From CALNYZ01 sp942490945 (GTDB lineage: Bacteria; Pseudomonadota; Gammaproteobacteria; UBA6429; Thiohalophilaceae), in assembly GCA_942490945.1 (NCBI GenBank), contig CALNYZ010000044.1, positions 620,001 to 684,000 on the forward strand: a stretch of 64,000 nt of DNA. Reading direction: 5' to 3'. A program made the translations under genes and the position numbers. The notes under the pieces are model-generated. The model had not been told where the DNA came from, ran no database searches, and saw nothing but the letters and a program-made list of their open reading frames with translations. Positions 63,453-64,000 of this stretch are shown here, piece after piece (the first letter of the stretch is position 1; each line of letters begins with the position of its first letter).

Positions 63453-63754
63453 AATATTTAGTGTATTTGACTCATTTATTTATGCATTTATTAGACTGTG
63501 TCTAATATATAGGGGGCAAAAGCGCCATTTGCAATCAATCTGGCCTGCCAAAATTCCGTTTTTGCGCTGCGAAAACACGAAAATCGTTATATTTCACAGT
63601 ATAAGTAAAATTTGTGGAATTTGATGGCGCAAAGCCTTCTCAAACGGTACATAATTGTATAATGTTTTAATAATAAAGGCAGTACGCTAAATAATAAAAT
63701 TATGAAATAATTCTCTATGCTGAAAAGCAATAACTATATAAGGCAGGTTAGGCG
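63453..63754. other. AT-rich divergent intergenic region of gpmI and the ArsR gene
   Basis: About 300 nt with no gene. AATTGTATAATGTTTTAATAA at 63649-63669 contains TATAAT and is a likely -10 element for the ArsR gene. No clear operator was picked out. Confidence 0.45.
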
Positions 63755-64000
63755 ATGAATGATGAATCCGCGACTTTACTAACACGCGATGAAGATATCG
63801 ACCGTGCTTCCCGTTCCTTAAAAGCAATGTCACACCCACTGCGTCTGAAAATCCTTTGTACACTTGGGGACAAGGAAATCAGCGTACAGGATATTGTTGA
63901 ACATGTGGGGACTTCGCAAAGCAATATTTCACAGCATCTCGCCATCTTGCGCGACAAAGGCATACTTGATTCCCGTAAGGATGCCAACCGGGTTTACTAT
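63755..64000 (+). CDS. ArsR-family helix-turn-helix regulator (partial, runs off the window)
   Basis: 82 codons from the ATG at 63755 remain open to the window end. AMSHPLRLKILCTLGDKEIS and HVGTSQSNISQHLAILRDKG are the classic ArsR winged-helix core. Only the tail is missing. Metal-sensing Cys are not evident in the visible part. It could regulate a downstream gene beyond the window; in related genomes an ArsR gene often sits near rhodanese genes, which is inference. Confidence 0.88.
   Translation, partial: MNDESATLLTRDEDIDRASRSLKAMSHPLRLKILCTLGDKEISVQDIVEHVGTSQSNISQHLAILRDKGILDSRKDANRVYY

Overview
The window is a chromosomal segment of a gammaproteobacterium. The evidence is the trxA/rhlB divergence next to rho, the rpsU-yqeY-dnaG-rpoD block, hisBHAFI and hisE-tatABC modules, an Fnr-controlled ccoNOQPGH cbb3 oxidase cluster, and the gpmI-envC-ctpA-yibQ-like order. 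Base composition looks moderate. Genus cannot be fixed from the sequence; a respiratory, free-living (Chromatiales-like) lineage is a guess.

Layout. 1-2777: a partial O-acyltransferase, then a repeat-rich stretch holding a broken abortive-infection-type (Abi_C) gene inside nested inverted repeats. 2778-8700: malic enzyme, M48 metallopeptidase, a secreted phospholipase A2-like protein, a PsiF-like small protein, a thermonuclease whose 5' end is expanded by a 48-bp tandem repeat, rpmE and a DUF3135 gene. 9035-16174: rho, trxA, rhlB, a tandem thioredoxin-fold protein, DUF6165, mtgA and tsaD. 16307-21953: the macromolecular synthesis block, interrupted by a PhnD-like binding protein. 22033-22379: a CAU-anticodon tRNA (probably tRNA-Ile2) split by an approximately 270-nt group I intron with no ORF. 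22482-27270: a tight five-gene operon (cyclase, VOC, EamA exporter, nitroreductase, DUF4386) with a divergent LysR regulator. 27665-38498: a signalling/periplasmic group with a GGDEF-EAL protein, a lipoprotein, a Dyp peroxidase, two orphan solute-binding proteins, a tiny Lys-rich ORF, a possible c-di-GMP-related protein and a DUF255 thioredoxin-like protein. 38584-49404: tatABC, hisE and hisBHAFI, with a 5.5-kb interruption between hisI and hisE carrying a MASE1-PAS-GAF-GGDEF-EAL protein and a BaiN-like flavoprotein. 49624-56296: fnr and the cbb3 oxidase operon, each preceded by an FNR-box-like site, ending in two small membrane proteins. 56317-64000: DUF389, DJ-1/PfpI, divergent polysaccharide deacetylase, ctpA, envC, gpmI and a partial ArsR regulator.

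How it works together. Most of the window is housekeeping: translation, replication and transcription initiation, transcription termination, histidine synthesis, Tat export, cell-wall maintenance and low-oxygen respiration. The accessory content sits between these blocks. The strongest unusual signals are the tRNA group I intron, the 48-bp repeat that appears to have grown from the start of the thermonuclease gene, the Abi_C gene with one nonsense codon inside nested inverted repeats, and the interrupted his operon. I found no CRISPR array, prophage or complete insertion sequence.
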